This document shows positions 9,040 to 18,523 of a stretch of 64,000 bases of DNA, piece after piece (positions within the stretch are counted from its first letter, which is position 1; each line of letters starts with the position of its first letter). The stretch spans positions 81,432 through 145,431 of the forward strand of contig NZ_JONO01000007.1 in NCBI RefSeq assembly GCF_000711895.1, in the 5' to 3' direction. The notes beneath the pieces are model-generated. The model worked only from the letters and a program-made list of their open reading frames with translations. It did no database searches and was not told the DNA's origin. A program made the translations under genes and the position numbers. This DNA is from Photorhabdus australis DSM 17609. Its GTDB lineage: Bacteria > Pseudomonadota > Gammaproteobacteria > Enterobacterales > Enterobacteriaceae.

Positions 9040-9121
9040 ATAGCCTAATGGGATAGGCAGTAAGTAAAAAGGCTCCCAAAGCCAATTGCCTATTGGGTGA
9101 TGATAATAACGAGGCGTTAAA
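9040..9121 (+). promoter_or_regulatory. ompA: Structured 5' leader of ompA
   Basis: Two short stem-loops precede the start: GCCTA/TAGGC at 9043-9058 and GGCT/AGCC at 9071-9083, the latter overlapping a CCCAA/TTGGG pairing (9075-9097). The ribosome site GAGG is at 9111-9114. Long folded leaders are known to stabilise enterobacterial ompA mRNA and to be targets of small RNAs such as MicA; that role here is inferred. Confidence 0.5.
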
Positions 9122-10222
9122 ATGAAAAAGACAGCTATCGCGGTAGCAGTGGCAGTGGCCGCTTTCACAACTGCAGCGCAAGCAGCTCCTAAAGACAATA
9201 CTTGGTATACCGGTGGTAAATTGGGTTGGTCCCAATACCATGACGTAAACTTCTACGGTAACGATTATACCAATGAGATCGGTAATGGCCCTACGCACAA
9301 AAACCAACTAGGTGCTGGTGCTTATTTAGGTTATCAAACCAATCCATATCTCGGTTTCGAAATAGGCTATGACTGGTTAGGTCGTATGCCTTACAAAGGC
9401 AACGTAAACAATGGCGCCTTCAAAGCTCACGGTTTCCAACTGGCGACTAAGTTGAGCTATCCAATTACAGATGATCTGGACATCTATACTCGTCTGGGTG
9501 GTATGGTTTGGCGTGCAGATTCCAAAGCAACTTATGGCGCAACTAACACTCATCTGAAAAACCATGATACCGGTGTTTCTCCACTGGCAGCGATTGGTGT
9601 TGAGTATGCTCTGACCAAAAACTGGGCTACCCGTCTGGACTACCAGTGGGTCAACAATATCGGTGATGCGGGTACAGTAGGTGCACGCCCCGACAACGGC
9701 CTGTTGAGCGTAGGTGTTTCTTACCGTTTTGGCCAAGATGAAGCAGCAGCTCCAGTTGTTGCTCCAGCTCCGGTTGTTGCACCAACCCCTGCTCCAGCCC
9801 CAGTTGTTGAAAACAAACGCTTTACTCTGCGTTCTGATGTTCTATTTGCATTCGCCAGCTCTGAGCTAAAAGCAGAAGGCAAGCATACCTTGGATCAGCT
9901 GTACACTGAATTAGCACACATCGACCCTACTCAGGGCAAAGTGCTGGTTCTAGGCTATACTGACCGTATCGGTAAAGACGTATACAACCAGAAATTGTCT
10001 CAAAAACGTGCACAAAGCGTAGTTGACTATCTGGTAGCTAAAGGTATCCCTGCTGATAGCATTAGTGCAGAAGGCCATGGTAAAACAAACCCAGTAACTG
10101 GTTCTACTTGTGATAAGGTTCTCAAACCTAATTTAATCAGCTGCCTGGCTCCAGATCGTCGCGTAGAGATCGAAATCCAAGGCACTAAAGAAGTTGTGAC
10201 TCCAGCACAAACTGCTCAATAA
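9122..10222 (+). CDS. ompA: Outer membrane protein A
   Basis: A 366-residue major outer-membrane protein linking the membrane to peptidoglycan. Signal peptide 1-21 ends AQA, with mature start [11 protein letters not shown] as in E. coli. Residues 22-200 form the eight-stranded barrel, ending in [10 protein letters not shown] Pro/Ala/Val linker (about 205-225) leads to the C-terminal OmpA domain with [20 protein letters not shown] and RAQSVVDYL, and two cysteines around CDKVL and [12 protein letters not shown]. Loop sequences differ from E. coli, as expected for exposed regions. It is monocistronic with its own terminator. Confidence 0.98.
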   Translation: MKKTAIAVAVAVAAFTTAAQAAPKDNTWYTGGKLGWSQYHDVNFYGNDYTNEIGNGPTHKNQLGAGAYLGYQTNPYLGFEIGYDWLGRMPYKGNVNNGAFKAHGFQLATKLSYPITDDLDIYTRLGGMVWRADSKATYGATNTHLKNHDTGVSPLAAIGVEYALTKNWATRLDYQWVNNIGDAGTVGARPDNGLLSVGVSYRFGQDEAAAPVVAPAPVVAPTPAPAPVVENKRFTLRSDVLFAFASSELKAEGKHTLDQLYTELAHIDPTQGKVLVLGYTDRIGKDVYNQKLSQKRAQSVVDYLVAKGIPADSISAEGHGKTNPVTGSTCDKVLKPNLISCLAPDRRVEIEIQGTKEVVTPAQTAQ

Positions 10223-10261
10223 TAGCCTTTATTGATTGCATTAGTAATCAAATGATCAGAA

Positions 10262-10290
10262 GACCCTGTTTCAAACGGGGTTTTCTTTTC
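10262..10290 (+). terminator. Terminator of ompA
   Basis: ACCCTGTTT/AAACGGGGT stem-loop followed by TTTTCTTTTC, 40 bp past the ompA stop. Confidence 0.85.
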
Positions 10291-10362
10291 TGTTTATTAA
10301 AATTCTATATCAATTTGATTAAGATTTTTATTGTAATATTAACCCACAATCAATAACTGAAA

Positions 10363-10818
10363 TTACTCACTTTTACCCAAAATAGCCTCTAAATCATGTT
10401 TCAGGCTAGACATCTGATTTTCATATTTTTCCTTACGTTCAGCATCCTCAATCAGCTGTATGATCGTTTCAGATAGCGTGTTACCCCGTCGCTGAGAAAG
10501 TGCAGATAAGCGATGCCATACAGGAAAATCTAAATCGATAGATTTTTTGCGAGTATGCTGATGCTCAGCATTAAAATGCCGTTTACGCCGAGCACGGATA
10601 GTTTGTTTCATACGGTTGGATAAATCAGGATTCATATACTGTTCAATCCAGTTAAGTACCTTTACCGGATCACTTTCAAGCTTGATAAGCTTATCAACTG
10701 CTTCACAAGCTGCACTGTTTTCAATATATTTAGTAATTAGCTCACCTTCCTGATGTTTTTTCATCAGATAAGCCCATTTCCAGCCACATTCCAGATTTTC
10801 CAATTGTTGATATTTCAT
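10363..10818 (-). CDS. matP: MatP, Ter macrodomain organiser
   Basis: A 151-residue DNA-binding protein (E. coli 150) that binds matS sites and compacts the terminus region of the chromosome, delaying segregation through ZapB. The N-terminal helical part starts [20 protein letters not shown], and the ribbon-helix-helix part contains [20 protein letters not shown] and [20 protein letters not shown]. The C-terminal coiled-coil includes [15 protein letters not shown]. It is divergent from lonH, as in E. coli. Its presence agrees with this window being near the replication terminus. Confidence 0.97.
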   Translation of the reverse strand: MKYQQLENLECGWKWAYLMKKHQEGELITKYIENSAACEAVDKLIKLESDPVKVLNWIEQYMNPDLSNRMKQTIRARRKRHFNAEHQHTRKKSIDLDFPVWHRLSALSQRRGNTLSETIIQLIEDAERKEKYENQMSSLKHDLEAILGKSE

Positions 10819-10957
10819 CTTATTTCTCAGTGACAGCGTAACTTAAAACAAGCATAGCAACTATTCTGGTAAATTGCTTATAGCTAAAATAATTAATGCC
10901 CGTTTTTCGTTCATAAGATGCTTTACATAAAATGCCTGAAATGGCAAACATTCAAGC

Positions 10958-12754
10958 ATGTTGGTTTATCTCTTGATCTTGTATAATCGGCACTTTTCTA
11001 CTTTACAACATATAGCGATCACTTTGACCAATAACAAACTAGACTGGCAGGCATTACTGCCGGATAACACGCCCTATAATGCGTTTTTTCATTCTGCGTC
11101 TCAACAGGCTCCTGCCGGTATGGAAGCCGTTCAATCGCGACTACATAGTGGCTTGAAGCTTTTCTGCCGGATGGATTCCCGCCAGCCTTTTATGCTGTTG
11201 AAAGCTGAGGAATGTGATACTTATTTGTCAGCATTAGCTGAATCTATCTACCGATTACTCCCCAAAGAAATGCCCCAAATTGGCGGCAATTATCAGATAG
11301 GACAACAAAAAATTGGCTGGCAATCATCAGCAGAAGGCTATTTCACACCTAAATTGCGAGTAGCCTATCGTGAATGGATAGAAGCAGAACAATTATTTGG
11401 CTGTGTCCATTCTCACCATGGAGAAATTCATCTGCAACCTGGGTTAATCCATCAGGTAAATGGTGGCGTACTTATTCTTCCGTTACGCACCCTATTGTCC
11501 CAGCCATTAATATGGGTTCGCCTAAAACAGATGACTATTCAACAACGCTTTGAATGGTTATCTCAGGATAATAACAAATCTTTACCATTACCTATTCCTT
11601 CCATGCCATTAAATCTGCATTTGATTTTAGTTGGAGATCGCCTCAGTCTTGAAGAATTTCAAGTTACAGAGCCTGAATTAGCAAAAAGTGCTCTGTATGG
11701 CGAATTTGAGTTGGATATGCCACTACATAATGAGCAGGATTTAAGTCTATGGTGCAGTTATATCAATGGGCTTATTCAACAGTGGCAATTACCCCCACTG
11801 AATCGTAATGCCTGGCCTGAGTTTATCCAACAAGCAACCCGTTATGTAGAAGATAAACACCGTCTACCTTTGGATATTCTTTGGCTACAACAACAACTGA
11901 TAGCCGCAGCACTTTATCAGCAAGAAAACCAAATTACAGCTAAATCAATTAAACAAGCTGTAGAAAATCGTCACTGGCGTCATAGCTATCTGTCTGAACG
12001 TAGCTTAGATGAGATTCAGCAAGGCCAGGTTCTGATTCGTACTGAGGGAATGGTCATTGGCCAAATTAACGGATTATCTGTGCTAGAGTACCCTGGCCAT
12101 CCTGATTCAGTCGGAGAACCATCTCGTATCACTTGTGTGGCTCATATGGGAGATGGGGAGTTTATTGATGTCGAACGCAAAGTTGAGTTAGGTGGCAATA
12201 TTCATGCAAAAGGAATGATGATTATGCAAGCATTTCTGATTTCCGAGTTAAAACTGGATCAACCTCAACCTTTCTCCGCATCTATTGTATTTGAACAATC
12301 CTATGGCGAAGTTGACGGTGACAGCGCTTCACTTGCTGAACTATGCGCACTGATAAGTGCTCTTTCCCAGCAACCCATTGATCAACAACTGGCCGTTACC
12401 GGTGCAGTAGATCAATTTGGTTATGTTCAGCCAATTGGTGGTATTAATGAAAAAATTGAAGGTTTCTTTGAAGTATGTCGCCGTAGAGGACTAACTGGTC
12501 AGCAAGGTGTCATTCTACCAACTGCAAATGTCCGCCATTTATGCCTCAATCAAGCAGTTGTAGACGCAGTAAAAGAACAAAAATTTCATTTATGGTCAGT
12601 AAAACATGTTTCTGAAGCGCTACCTTTACTGACAGGGGTCCCTTATTATGATCAACAAGAAACACATTTGTTAGCTATGATACAGGAACGTATAACCCAA
12701 GCGAATAATCAAGAACGGCCTAAGTTCCCGTGGTTCCTTCGCTGGCTAGGTTAA
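10958..12754 (+). CDS. lonH: LonH (YcbZ), Lon-like protease homologue
   Basis: A 598-residue frame related to E. coli YcbZ (586). The C-terminal Lon protease domain (from about residue 370) carries the Ser-Lys dyad: Ser in EVDGDSASLAE and Lys in GGINEKIEGFFEV. The N-terminal half is a degenerate AAA-like region with no Walker A visible. Start is uncertain: the ATG at 10958 adds a hydrophobic stretch not seen in E. coli, and TTG at 11024 (TNNKLDWQALLPD) aligns with the E. coli start but has no clear ribosome site. Substrates are unknown. It precedes fabA. Confidence 0.92.
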   Translation: MLVYLLILYNRHFSTLQHIAITLTNNKLDWQALLPDNTPYNAFFHSASQQAPAGMEAVQSRLHSGLKLFCRMDSRQPFMLLKAEECDTYLSALAESIYRLLPKEMPQIGGNYQIGQQKIGWQSSAEGYFTPKLRVAYREWIEAEQLFGCVHSHHGEIHLQPGLIHQVNGGVLILPLRTLLSQPLIWVRLKQMTIQQRFEWLSQDNNKSLPLPIPSMPLNLHLILVGDRLSLEEFQVTEPELAKSALYGEFELDMPLHNEQDLSLWCSYINGLIQQWQLPPLNRNAWPEFIQQATRYVEDKHRLPLDILWLQQQLIAAALYQQENQITAKSIKQAVENRHWRHSYLSERSLDEIQQGQVLIRTEGMVIGQINGLSVLEYPGHPDSVGEPSRITCVAHMGDGEFIDVERKVELGGNIHAKGMMIMQAFLISELKLDQPQPFSASIVFEQSYGEVDGDSASLAELCALISALSQQPIDQQLAVTGAVDQFGYVQPIGGINEKIEGFFEVCRRRGLTGQQGVILPTANVRHLCLNQAVVDAVKEQKFHLWSVKHVSEALPLLTGVPYYDQQETHLLAMIQERITQANNQERPKFPWFLRWLG

Positions 12755-12761
12755 TTTAAAA

Positions 12762-12798
12762 TGTCTGATCGGAGTTGTTCAGCGTACAGGTGTACTCT
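12762..12798 (+). promoter_or_regulatory. FadR and FabR operator region of fabA
   Basis: CTGATCGGAGTTGTT (12765-12779) resembles the FadR activation site of E. coli fabA. It runs directly into AGCGTACAGGTGTACTCT (12781-12798), a near-palindrome like the FabR site. FadR activates and FabR represses fabA in E. coli; the arrangement here is the same. Confidence 0.7.
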
Positions 12799-12837
12799 AT
12801 TATTTACTCTACACTAAATATAAGGCTACCTGATAAT

Positions 12838-13356
12838 ATGGTTGATAAACGCAAATCCTACACAAAAGAAGATCTTATCGCATCTGGACGCAGTGAGCTG
12901 TTCGGAGAGAATGGACCACCATTACCATCTGGTAATATGTTAATGATGGATCGCATCATTGAAATGACAGAAAATGGTGGTACCTACGATAAAGGTTATA
13001 TAGAAGCCGAGTTGGATATTACCCCTGATTTATGGTTTTTCGATTGCCATTTTATTAATGATCCGGTAATGCCCGGTTGCCTTGGCCTTGATGCCATGTG
13101 GCAGTTGGTTGGATTTTTCCTTGGCTGGTTAGGTGGCGAAGGCAAAGGCCGAGCCCTTGGCGTTGGTGAAGTTAAGTTCACCGGCCAGGTATTACCAACG
13201 GCTAAAAAAGTCACTTACCGTATCAACTTTAAACGCGTTATTAACCGTAAATTGATTATGGGGCTGGCTGATGGTGAAGTATTAGTAGATGGCAAAATCA
13301 TCTACACAGCAACGGATCTGAAAGTAGGCTTGTTTAAAGATACCAGCTCTTTTTAA
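12838..13356 (+). CDS. fabA: 3-hydroxydecanoyl-ACP dehydratase/isomerase
   Basis: A 172-residue enzyme that dehydrates 3-hydroxydecanoyl-ACP and isomerises the trans-2 to the cis-3 decenoyl product, the branch point of anaerobic unsaturated fatty-acid synthesis. The hot-dog fold shows the active-site His71 (His70 in mature numbering) in [14 protein letters not shown] and Asp85 in [13 protein letters not shown] at 12838 gives the E. coli N-terminus ([13 protein letters not shown]) and equal length; an upstream frame extension to 12775 runs through the operator and is not used. Ribosome site is weak (AAGG). Confidence 0.97.
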   Translation: MVDKRKSYTKEDLIASGRSELFGENGPPLPSGNMLMMDRIIEMTENGGTYDKGYIEAELDITPDLWFFDCHFINDPVMPGCLGLDAMWQLVGFFLGWLGGEGKGRALGVGEVKFTGQVLPTAKKVTYRINFKRVINRKLIMGLADGEVLVDGKIIYTATDLKVGLFKDTSSF

Positions 13357-13602
13357 TAAATAATCAGTGACATACCTAAAAGGAAGGTGGCTGGCTAATT
13401 GCTTTTCACCTTTTTCACTAAAAGCGCTCCACCGAGTAAATAGCACATATCTTGAAAAAAATAGTTGGTGTTGCTTTTTCCTCTCAAAGGCAATTCCTGA
13501 TATATCTCAAAGTATGAGATTTAATACCCACATAGAACAAAAAAATCAAATTAAGTTCTCACTTAACCTAATCCGACTACAAATATAAATAACCTGCAAT
13601 AT
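13357..13602. other. Intergenic region after fabA
   Basis: AT-rich DNA between fabA and the next gene. No good terminator and no convincing gene; a 73-codon frame at 13367-13588 has no ribosome site and an uneven composition. Confidence 0.5.
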
Positions 13603-13716
13603 ATACTCAAGATACTTCAAAGGGCATGTTTGAAAAACAATTATGTTTTTGAATTTAAATGTTTTTATGTCTGACGGTTCAAGCATCTTGAAGTTCATTC
13701 GGTATAAGCACCTAAT
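13603..13716. repeat. Imperfect inverted repeat, possibly degenerate ERIC-like element
   Basis: Ends are TATACTCAAGATACTTCAA on the left and TTCAAGCATCTTGAAGTTCA followed by GGTATAA on the right, giving TCAAGAT-CTT-AA arms in opposite orientation and flanking TATAC/GTATA ends. The outer TATACC and TTCAAGATGC motifs resemble the ends of the three ERIC elements in this window, but the core is different. Confidence 0.35.
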
Positions 13717-13876
13717 TTATTTCTGGCTAATTAGCATGCAATTGACAAATTGTGCTATGATCAAATTGACCTGATATATCAAATAAGCTGAAAAAGCATA
13801 TTAGTGACAGGCAAAAACATCAATAAAATTTATTATTAGTAATTATTATTAACAAACACAACCAAGGGTAATTTAT

Positions 13877-14221
13877 ATGAATATCAGAAAAATACTACTC
13901 ATAATCGTAGCATTAACTATTACACCAACTGCCATAGCAATAAATAAGATCGAAGGTACCATCGAAATGATAGAAGCATCTAACAGTAATGGAGATTGCT
14001 ATGGGAGAATAGTCACTCCTACTCAAGCCCGAGGATTTCGGTGGGTATGTACTTATAGTGCCGGGTCGATACTTTTATCATTGCTTCAAACAGCCTATTC
14101 AACTCATGAAAATGTAGCCATAGCAGTCGGGGAAGATGTGGAATATAGCCCTCTCTATAGGGTTCAAATACGTCATAAATGTTTATCAAACCCTGCTTAC
14201 TGCAATTATCCCTCTCGTTAG
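13877..14221 (+). CDS. Small secreted protein of unknown function
   Basis: A 114-residue protein with a clear signal peptide (about residues 1-21, MNIRKILLIIVALTITPTAIA) and ribosome site AAGGG 9 bp upstream. The mature part has four cysteines (around GDCYGRI, FRWVCTYS, HKCLSN and AYCNY), suggesting two disulfides in the periplasm or outside the cell. The cysteine spacing and the ALxT-then-beta pattern loosely recall OB-fold B subunits of AB5 toxins such as SubB, but I cannot confirm this. It lies between fabA and rmf, where E. coli has no gene, and its AT-rich codon use suggests an acquired gene. Confidence 0.6.
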   Translation: MNIRKILLIIVALTITPTAIAINKIEGTIEMIEASNSNGDCYGRIVTPTQARGFRWVCTYSAGSILLSLLQTAYSTHENVAIAVGEDVEYSPLYRVQIRHKCLSNPAYCNYPSR

Positions 14222-14543
14222 TAGATAAATTACTGAATGGCCGCAATATCAACTATATGGGTAGATTAAATACGACGTGTCACTAGAGCGGCCATTAATT
14301 CATATTTTATCGAATTAACCAAAAACCCCCATGAATGGATGAATATAAATATCTACCGAAGCCAAGTGAGTTTCAATTTAAGAGCATATCAGGGAAGTCT
14401 ACGCCGAAAAATATAATAAGATTTAATCTGACAGATATCTGCATATGTATAAACAATCAGTTCTGTCAGATCAAATTTAGCCTAGTAAATACATTGACAA
14501 AAAAGAAGAGGTTTTACTTAATTTGTGGCCTCAGTTTGCCAAA
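14222..14543. other. Intergenic region between secreted-protein gene and rmf
   Basis: AT-rich, no gene or structured RNA recognised. A 70-codon frame on the plus strand (14335-14547) lacks a ribosome site and overlaps the end of rmf on the other strand. Confidence 0.5.
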
Positions 14544-14711
14544 CTAAGCCATCATCGCCCGGTCTTCCATAGCCTGGCGCCATCCTCCTAACCAATGAGA
14601 ACGGGCATCTAACGAATAATAGGGACAATTCTCCCTTGGACGCCCTAAAATGCCAGCCTGATACCCTTTGGATAACGCACGTGCTAAACGATCTCGTTTC
14701 TGTCTCTTCAT
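14544..14711 (-). CDS. rmf: Ribosome modulation factor
   Basis: A 55-residue basic protein equal in length to E. coli RMF. It starts MKRQKRDRLARALSKGYQAG and ends in WLGGWRQAMEDRAMMA; the intervening part has NCPYYSLDARSHW. RMF drives dimerisation of 70S ribosomes into inactive 100S particles in stationary phase. A GAGG ribosome site lies about 11 bp before the ATG at 14711. It sits between fabA and pqiC exactly as in E. coli. Recognised by direct translation of the minus strand. Confidence 0.97.
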   Translation of the reverse strand: MKRQKRDRLARALSKGYQAGILGRPRENCPYYSLDARSHWLGGWRQAMEDRAMMA

Positions 14712-14912
14712 GCTTTACTTACCTCATAAGCTACATCAGTAGAAAAAAACAGCGGTTGTTCTTTATCCAACCACAATTTAGAAATACCCCTATAAGTTTT
14801 GAAAATCAAGTCAAGAAATTCATATTAATGTAATATTTGTTATAATCAGCACAAAACAGTCGATAACATACTGATAGTAAAGATGAATTTTTATTTTTCT
14901 GATAATACTTGT

Positions 14913-14948
14913 CTTCTCCGGACATATAAGGACTTTATGCCCGGAGAA
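14913..14948 (-). terminator. Stem-loop after pqiC
   Basis: TTCTCCGG and CCGGAGAA arms enclose a 20-bp loop, just beyond the pqiC stop on the minus strand. The following T-run is weak. Confidence 0.55.
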
Positions 14949-14957
14949 TGACAAAAG

Positions 14958-15521
14958 TTATGCCTGGGAAGTTAATTGACTGGCAATAGTTTGTGCCAAC
15001 TGACTCCATCCTTTTGCCAATGTGCGGACTAAATCATCGTAACCATCTTCTCTCTGTTCCAACTCTAGGTTAAAAGGCTGTTTAATGATCCCGCCTTGAC
15101 GGGTTAAAGTCCAATAACCTTGCAAAATCACCTTACCGTCATAACGTCCATGAAAACTGGTGATTATCACATTCAAGGTATCTGGTTTGTTTACCAAGGG
15201 CTGGGCTGAAACCAAACGCTGAGGTAATGCCATCGTTAATTCAGCTACTAGCACTTGCTGTAGTTGCTGTTCCAGTGGGCTCGCCCACAGATGATTTACC
15301 GCACTGGTATAACTAACATCGCTACTCTGATACACCACACCTGAAGATGATAGATAATCAGACAGCATAATTCGTTGTACCCACAACTGGCGATCATGCT
15401 GTATTGCAGCACCATTCTGTGGTGATATTTTCACTATCGGTAGCTGGTAATACGTTTTTTCCAGCTGATTACTACAGGCCGAAATAAAAATCACTAAAAT
15501 CAATGCCAATCTTTTCATCAT
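14958..15521 (-). CDS. pqiC: PqiC, outer-membrane lipoprotein of the Pqi lipid-transport system
   Basis: A 187-residue lipoprotein (YmbA family) with an N-terminal signal ending in the lipobox ISAC at residues 13-16. The mature domain shows VQRIMLSDYLSSSGVVYQ and SFHGRYDGKVILQGYW. PqiC anchors the PqiB tube at the outer membrane. Its ATG overlaps the pqiB stop (ATGA type), so the two are translationally coupled. Last gene of the pqiABC operon. Confidence 0.94.
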   Translation of the reverse strand: MMKRLALILVIFISACSNQLEKTYYQLPIVKISPQNGAAIQHDRQLWVQRIMLSDYLSSSGVVYQSSDVSYTSAVNHLWASPLEQQLQQVLVAELTMALPQRLVSAQPLVNKPDTLNVIITSFHGRYDGKVILQGYWTLTRQGGIIKQPFNLELEQREDGYDDLVRTLAKGWSQLAQTIASQLTSQA

Positions 15522-17182
15522 TTTTTAGCCTTCTTCGGTTCTGGATCTTCAATTGGCTTAGCTTCAAAAACTAATGCATTGCTCTTATTGTTTAATGTTC
15601 TCAGAACAGGCCGCAACTCACTCAATACTTGATCCAGTCGTTGCATATTATCCAACATCTTATTATAAGCCGGTGAACCAGACTGGAAACCTTGCATACT
15701 GCGGTTAAACTCTTGCAATGTTTTCTGTATGTCTTTCGGCAGATCTTTCGTTTCAGGATTTGCCAGCACCTTATTCAATTCATCAAGGGTTTGTTGTGCT
15801 TTTCTGATCGCTTTTTGACTCTCTTCCAGAGTGCGGACGGCCTGATTAAACATTGGCTCAACTGGCATATTATTAATTTTATCCAGCGCTGAAATGACCT
15901 TATGCTGAATTTGAGCAAGCCCACCGCTGATCGTTGGCAATAATGGATAACCTGAAATTTCATACGGGCCAGTCCATCCTTTTTCATTCGGATAAAAATC
16001 CAAATCAATAAACAGTGCTCCAGTCAGCAAGTTACCTGATTTAAGAGAAGCACGTAGGCCACGTTTAGTTATACTATTTAATTCTTTCTCAACATCAAAT
16101 CCTTCACCCAGCTCTTTTTCAAAGCGTCCAGGTTCAATAGAGATAAGTACTGGAATGCGAAAATCATTATCCAATCGCTGTTTCATTCCCTCTGAATAGA
16201 ACGGTACTTTTGCCACAGTTCCCATACGAATACCACGAAACTCCACTGGCGCTCCCGGCTGTAATCCACGAACTGAATCAGAAAAGAGCAACAAATAATC
16301 TTTATGTTCGGTATATAAAGAATCCTGAATACTCTTTATATTGTCGAAAAGTTTGTAAGTACTTTTTTCTTTAACAGGTTCACCCAATTCCCAACCTTTA
16401 GGTACATCAAAGCTGACACCACCACCAAATAGAGTTGATAATGAAGCCATTTCAACACGTACCCCTTGAGAAGACAGATCAACAGTAATACCACTGTCTT
16501 TCCAAAAACGAACATTAGTTGTTAATAGGCCATCATAAGGTGCATTAATAAATAACTGATAACGCATCAAGTGGGATTTCGGTTCAAATTCACTCGTTTC
16601 AACAGAACCAACTCGATAGCCACGAAACAGCACTGGATCACCCGGATTAAGTTGACCTGCTTTATCACTACTCAATATTACACGGATACCTTTTGCATCA
16701 GGTGAAGCCAATGGTGGTGAGTCCAACAAATAAAATTTATCTTCTTCATTACCCAATGTTCCCGGCTGAAGCTCAATAAAAGCACCAGAAAGGAGAGTAC
16801 CAAGCCCAGAGATTCCATCACGGCCAATCTGAGGTTTCACTACCCAGAAAGCGCTGTCACTACGTAACAGTTTTTCCATCCCATCATGCAACCTGGCCTT
16901 AATGATAACTTGGCTAAGGTTATCACTTAGCATAACCCTCTCAACTACACCAATGTCTACACTGCGACTTTTAATTTTAGTTTTGCCTGCTTCAATCCCT
17001 TCTGCGTTGGAAGTAACCAATGTTACTTCTGGTCCTTGGTGGCTAAAATGGTAAAACAATATCCAAGCACCAATAAGCACTGTCACAATCGGTACAATCC
17101 AGACTGGCGACCAACTTTTAATTTTATCGATTTTGGCCTGACTCTGGTCTTCAACTTTATCCGTCACTTTGACACTCCTCAT
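15518..17182 (-). CDS. pqiB: PqiB, periplasm-spanning MCE protein
   Basis: A 554-residue MCE-family protein (E. coli 546). One N-terminal membrane helix (WIVPIVTVLIGAWILFYHF, about residues 28-46) is followed by three MCE domains, seen as repeats of the type VTLVTSNAEGIEAGKTKIKS and DPVLFRGYRVGSVE and GAPVEFRGIRMGTVA. A C-terminal coiled coil (about 430-530) follows. In E. coli, PqiB forms a syringe-like hexamer moving lipid between the membranes. The start lies 4 bp after the pqiA stop. Confidence 0.96.
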   Translation of the reverse strand: MRSVKVTDKVEDQSQAKIDKIKSWSPVWIVPIVTVLIGAWILFYHFSHQGPEVTLVTSNAEGIEAGKTKIKSRSVDIGVVERVMLSDNLSQVIIKARLHDGMEKLLRSDSAFWVVKPQIGRDGISGLGTLLSGAFIELQPGTLGNEEDKFYLLDSPPLASPDAKGIRVILSSDKAGQLNPGDPVLFRGYRVGSVETSEFEPKSHLMRYQLFINAPYDGLLTTNVRFWKDSGITVDLSSQGVRVEMASLSTLFGGGVSFDVPKGWELGEPVKEKSTYKLFDNIKSIQDSLYTEHKDYLLLFSDSVRGLQPGAPVEFRGIRMGTVAKVPFYSEGMKQRLDNDFRIPVLISIEPGRFEKELGEGFDVEKELNSITKRGLRASLKSGNLLTGALFIDLDFYPNEKGWTGPYEISGYPLLPTISGGLAQIQHKVISALDKINNMPVEPMFNQAVRTLEESQKAIRKAQQTLDELNKVLANPETKDLPKDIQKTLQEFNRSMQGFQSGSPAYNKMLDNMQRLDQVLSELRPVLRTLNNKSNALVFEAKPIEDPEPKKAKK

Positions 17183-17186
17183 TGCC

Positions 17187-18434
17187 TTATAACGAATGCT
17201 TAACGTTGGCTCTATCCCAAATTAAACGCGGATCAAATGTCATTGCCGCAAACATAGTAAGGATTACAACTAAAGAAAAAATCATCGCACCCATAGCAGG
17301 GTAAACACTTATCAGCTTTCCCATACGCACCAATGACGACAATATTGCGATAACAAATACATCAATCATTGACCAACGACCGACAAATTCTACAATTTCA
17401 TAAATAAAATGCATTTGAGCCGAATCCCGTCTACCGTGGCCTTTGGCATCCCAACATAACCAGCCAATTGCCAACATTTTCAGTGATGGCACCATAATAC
17501 TGGCAATAAAAATAACCAAAGCTACAGGGTATGAACCTATACTCCACAGTAATATCACTCCAGCCATGATAGTAGAATCACTCTGATTTCCGAGCGATTC
17601 TGTCACCATCATTGGCAAGACATTAGCGGGAATATAAAGTATTAAAGCAGTAACTAACAGTGCCATTGTCCATTGCAGGCTATTACGTCGACGAGCATGC
17701 CCACGAGTATGACAACGTGAACATATCAGCTGGTCTACCGGTAAAATAGCCGTACAACACTGACATAACCTAACCCCCTGCACCAAACCCGATTTCCCCG
17801 CCTGCAACGATATATCAACCGTAGGCGCAGACTCAATCTGGTTCCATAACCAATGACGATCCAAGCACTGAAACGCTCTCACCTGGAGCAGGCAGAACAG
17901 ACAATATGGCAAAAAACTCAAGCCTAATCCGATATCACCATAAGCTATTAATTTGACAAAGCTGACTAATACCCCCGCCAGAAAAATTTCAACCATACAC
18001 CAGTTTTTCATCTGAAACAGAACTCTGGCCAGCCAGAGCCTGATTTTCTGAGGCATAGCAATACTCTGGCATAGCAAGATAATCGCCACCATACAAAACG
18101 CAGGCACCAGTTGAACACAAAACAGAAAGAAGATGCCTATGCTGGCATAATCTTCATTGAACATCGTCTGTGGGATTTGAAATAAAGTAATTTCGCTGTC
18201 AATTCCTGTCACACTCATGCTGACAAACGGAAACAAGCAAGCAATTAATAGCATGAATAATGCGCTGATTGCATAACCGGTTGGCTGATGTTTAGGCTCC
18301 TTCCACCATGCGATTAATGTCGTTTGACAACGAGGACAAACCGCCTTCGTTCCTTGTTCCCATTCTGGTAGTTCCACCAGCAAGTCGCATTGAGGGCACA
18401 ATACCATTTCATGATGATGGTTATTGGAACACAA
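17187..18434 (-). CDS. pqiA: PqiA, inner-membrane partner of PqiB
   Basis: A 415-residue integral membrane protein (E. coli 417) built from two PqiA domains. Each begins with a zinc-ribbon: CPQC and CPRC near residues 14-37, and CQCC and CSRC near 225-245. Each is followed by four hydrophobic helices. It anchors the Pqi lipid-transport bridge in the inner membrane; in E. coli the operon is induced by paraquat through SoxS. First gene of pqiABC, 90 bp after uup. Confidence 0.96.
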   Translation of the reverse strand: MCSNNHHHEMVLCPQCDLLVELPEWEQGTKAVCPRCQTTLIAWWKEPKHQPTGYAISALFMLLIACLFPFVSMSVTGIDSEITLFQIPQTMFNEDYASIGIFFLFCVQLVPAFCMVAIILLCQSIAMPQKIRLWLARVLFQMKNWCMVEIFLAGVLVSFVKLIAYGDIGLGLSFLPYCLFCLLQVRAFQCLDRHWLWNQIESAPTVDISLQAGKSGLVQGVRLCQCCTAILPVDQLICSRCHTRGHARRRNSLQWTMALLVTALILYIPANVLPMMVTESLGNQSDSTIMAGVILLWSIGSYPVALVIFIASIMVPSLKMLAIGWLCWDAKGHGRRDSAQMHFIYEIVEFVGRWSMIDVFVIAILSSLVRMGKLISVYPAMGAMIFSLVVILTMFAAMTFDPRLIWDRANVKHSL

Positions 18435-18523
18435 GGTTTTTCTCCTCTTTTAGGAAAATCGGAAATATTCACAGAATCATACTGAGAAGAATCACGGCAT
18501 GATTCTGTAAATCATGATGACTA

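Noticed and set aside
12775..12837. Extended N-terminus for FabA
   Set aside because: The region is the FadR/FabR operator and the protein start at 12838 matches the family exactly.
13367..13588. 73-codon frame after fabA
   Set aside because: No ribosome site, no recognisable domain; it overlaps AT-rich intergenic DNA.
14335..14547. 70-codon frame between the secreted protein gene and rmf
   Set aside because: No ribosome site and overlaps the rmf stop on the other strand.
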